From Vitis vinifera (lineage: Eukaryota; Streptophyta; Magnoliopsida; Vitales; Vitaceae), in NCBI RefSeq assembly GCF_030704535.1, contig NC_081818.1, positions 30,274,001 through 30,338,000 of the forward strand: a stretch of 64,000 nucleotides of DNA. The letters are read 5' to 3'. The position numbers and the translations under genes are program-made. This document shows positions 62,105-64,000 of this stretch, in pieces. The notes under the pieces were generated by a model. The model did no database searches. It was not told where the DNA came from and saw only the letters and a list, made by a program, of their open reading frames with translations. How positions within the stretch are numbered: the first letter of the stretch is position 1; the number at the start of each line of letters is the position of its first letter.

Positions 62105-63409
62105 CTAAATAAACGAGTGTGAAAAATTGGAATTGTGGGAATTGGAGATTAGAATTTGGAATCCGGAACTTGGAGGAATTATTTAAATGGGTACACAATA
62201 AACTAGAAACATACATAATACTAAATAAGTAAAAAGATAAAACTCATGTCTTATATGCTAACACTTGGACCATAAAGAGGCTTGGGGTTTTTTTATTGTT
62301 ACCCCAAGAACATTCCTTTGGCTTGCACGTGGCCATTAACTTTTTGCAACCAATTAAATAATCTTTTCCCTCACACTCTCCTTCTTCCACAAGAATTATT
62401 ACAGAATTCCACAGTATTTATTTCTACAGAGATACACTATATATCACCAATCTTCAACATCAAAACTGAAAATATCAACTATGAAAACGACATCTGAACT
62501 GAACATGACAAAATCACCCAAAGATGCACACACAACATTCAACGTCAAACGCAAAAATTATATTAACTATCAAGGCAAGAGACGAGCTGAAAATGATATA
62601 ATCACCCACAGATGCCCACACTTCGCGGCCCCCGCAGCGTCGAAAACCGGAGGAAATTCAAAGACAACCAAGGCATATAGAATCATTTTTTTGCAGTGGA
62701 AGGCCGGGTTTCGAGCAAAATTACTTTTGAAGCCTGGAAACTCTGAAAAATCAAAAGCTAAAGCTTCTGCTCATATCCACCATTGAGGCAAGAAAGTGGA
62801 GAAGAAGGCAGAGCATGCATATATATATATGTAAAAGAAAACTGTTGGGTCTTGCCTCATTCCACAGATGCTGCCGGGAGGGGTTTCAAAAATCAAATGC
62901 AATGACGAGTCTACACTCGGGATATCCCAAAACAAGAAGCAAAAATGCACAAGTGGTCTCCAGATATCAAAGGGATCCGCAAATGACTAAAAAAAAAAAA
63001 CAGAGGAAAACAGTTCAAAACAGGGGAGAAGCAAAATAAATTAGAATCATACCTGAACCCAGAGAAGTCAGGGTGAGTGGATCCTCAGATCCTTTTCCTT
63101 TCTCGTTTTCCCCCCGGATATCTTCCTTCTTGCAGCCTCTAAAATCCCTCAGTTTCCTCTGTTTTTCCCTCCGAGCTCTCCCTCTCTCTCCCTCCGGATT
63201 CCCTTCCTTTCTCTCCTTTTTCTTTTCTCTCGTGTCTTCCTCAGCAAGCCAGCCGTATCCCCGTCCCATCTGCCAGCCCAAAAGCTCTGCCTTCTCCCCC
63301 CCCTTTTCACTTCCAGCCGTCCTCGGGTGGATAAAGAAAGCAGCAAAAAAGGAGAAAAAAAAGAAAATCAATGCAAAAAAAAACCTGCCCCCAGTTGAGG
63401 GGGTCTACA
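60096..63409 (-). mobile_element. 3.3 kb LTR of a Tat/Ogre-like Gypsy element
   Basis: The left end reads TGTGGACCCC and the right end GGGGTCTACA, inverted at 9 of 10 bases, with TG...CA borders. Just beyond the right end, the minus strand reads GAAGAGGGGCATATT before TGTAGACC, a polypurine tract next to an LTR start as in Tat/Ogre elements. This is therefore probably the 3' LTR on the minus strand, with the internal region to the right. Inside, 60150-60400 has a GC-richer block around 'ggtacggtaaagaccgtagc', 60600-62230 is tandem-repetitive, and 63080-63300 is pyrimidine-rich. The other LTR and the coding region lie outside the window. Confidence 0.65.
60600..62230. repeat. Degenerate tandem repeat, about 136-154 bp units
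   Basis: The block 'gtgaatagtggaattttt..gattgaaaattaaatt' recurs with anchors at about 60951, 61091, 61245, 61397, 61539, 61677, 61813, 61967 and 62115. Spacings are 136-154 bp. Each unit also has an (AAT)n run and 'ttaaacgaatgaac' before the anchor. Units near 60660-60900 are more diverged. Confidence 0.85.
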
Positions 63410-64000
63410 AATATGCCCCTCTTCGGTAGAGTTTACAAATGTAAGGAATATGAACACTAGAGTGAAAAGAAAGTGTGAATAATGAGTGTAATGAAGTGAA
63501 CTCTACCGAAGAACCAAAGAGACCCCCACAGGGACACTAGTAAAATAAGAACTCACTCAAGCCAAACAGATGAACACAAAGGCTCTAACCCTAAAAGAAA
63601 AACGCATCTCAAAACGCCTCTAAGGTTGCACCAAGGATCCACACTCTCTCTAAGATGTCTCCAAAAGTAACCCAAGAGATCAATGTCAAAGATGAGTAAC
63701 GGTCGAACCACCCTGGAGTACGAGCAAGAATGCGCCCAAAGGGGACTACCCTATGTGGACTACGAGATGAATAAGCAATAAGCACAGGATAACGGAGTGA
63801 GGAAAAACCGAGGGAGAATGTAAAACCATGAAGGTAAGATGCGCAAAGCCTGTGGATATGAACGCCAGGAGTTGTGACTCTGGATGACAAGGCCGACTCT
63901 AGTCACTAAACTGAGAAAATAAAAGCTCTGGAAGCCAACAAAAAAAAAAAAAAACTAACTCTAAAAGCTAAACTAGAAAATAACAGCCCTGGAAGCCAAC
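63410..64000 (-). mobile_element. Internal region of the Tat/Ogre-like element, 3' part
   Basis: It begins with the polypurine tract at about 63410-63424 and continues past the window end. 63430-63500 and 63480-63510 repeat 'actctaccgaaga' in opposite senses. No domain is recognisable in this stretch, which fits the non-coding zone between pol and the 3' LTR. Confidence 0.45.

Noticed and set aside
60600..62230. Regularly spaced repeats as a CRISPR array
   Set aside because: Units are long, degenerate, AT-rich and tandem without unique spacers, in a plant nuclear genome.
62481..62786. 101-codon plus ORF
   Set aside because: Inside the large LTR; composition-driven with no known domain.
63015..63429. 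Overlapping long ORFs on both strands near 63.0-63.4 kb
   Set aside because: Pyrimidine/purine-rich LTR sequence gives open frames by composition (runs of F, S, P or K, E, G).
63609..63890. 93-codon minus ORF in the right-end element
   Set aside because: No recognisable domain and it lies next to the polypurine tract, where non-coding sequence is expected.

Overview
This is a nuclear window from a woody eudicot. Protein similarity, intron-rich genes and the repeat families point to grapevine (Vitis) or a close relative; the species is an inference. There are no operons, CRISPR arrays, rRNA genes or confident tRNA genes. Six host genes sit in a matrix of LTR retrotransposons, LINE fragments, MITEs and microsatellites.

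Layout, left to right. 1-2288 is non-coding or the tail of an upstream gene. A BAG-domain co-chaperone gene (BAG8-like, minus, two exons, 2289-3736) is divergent from the plastidial starch phosphorylase gene PHS1 (plus, 15 exons, 4955-29703). The 15 exons sum to 2,949 nt, which is 982 codons plus stop. PHS1 is stretched to about 25 kb mainly by intron 11 (13.4 kb). That intron holds a Copia solo LTR, a full-length Copia element (13685-18789, TSD gtaag, LTRs differing at 1 of 160 sites) and a full-length chromodomain Gypsy element (19496-24606, TSD gacta, LTRs about 7% diverged). Both full-length elements lie antisense to PHS1. Intron 1 carries a foldback element and intron 12 a hAT-type MITE.

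Downstream, tail-to-tail with PHS1, is a two-exon gene for a protein with two U1-type (matrin-like) zinc fingers (30707-37611, minus). Its 5.9 kb intron holds a Copia LTR remnant, a LINE fragment and a chain of MITEs. Next come an intronless ZAT-type C2H2 repressor gene with an EAR motif (39591-41303, minus), a decayed Copia element that has lost its integrase (about 43023-46375, plus), an ELM2/SANT-like chromatin gene (49059-50783, minus, with upstream non-coding exons), a Copia pol relic (54830-55680) and an intronless UDP-glucose 6-dehydrogenase CDS with a 5'UTR intron (56769-58211, minus).

The right end (60096-64000) looks like one 3.3 kb LTR plus the start of the internal region of a large Tat/Ogre-like Gypsy element. 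The LTR contains about nine degenerate tandem units of 136-154 bp.

How the genes relate: PHS1 (plastid glucan phosphorolysis) and UGDH (UDP-glucuronate for cell-wall polymers) both act in carbohydrate metabolism, but nothing suggests physical co-regulation. The other genes encode a chaperone cofactor and nuclear regulators. I saw no new gene system. The most unusual content is in the repeats: a near-identical-LTR Copia element with a badly broken coding region, an integrase-less Copia element, a giant LTR with an internal minisatellite, and MITEs stacked on shared TTA targets.
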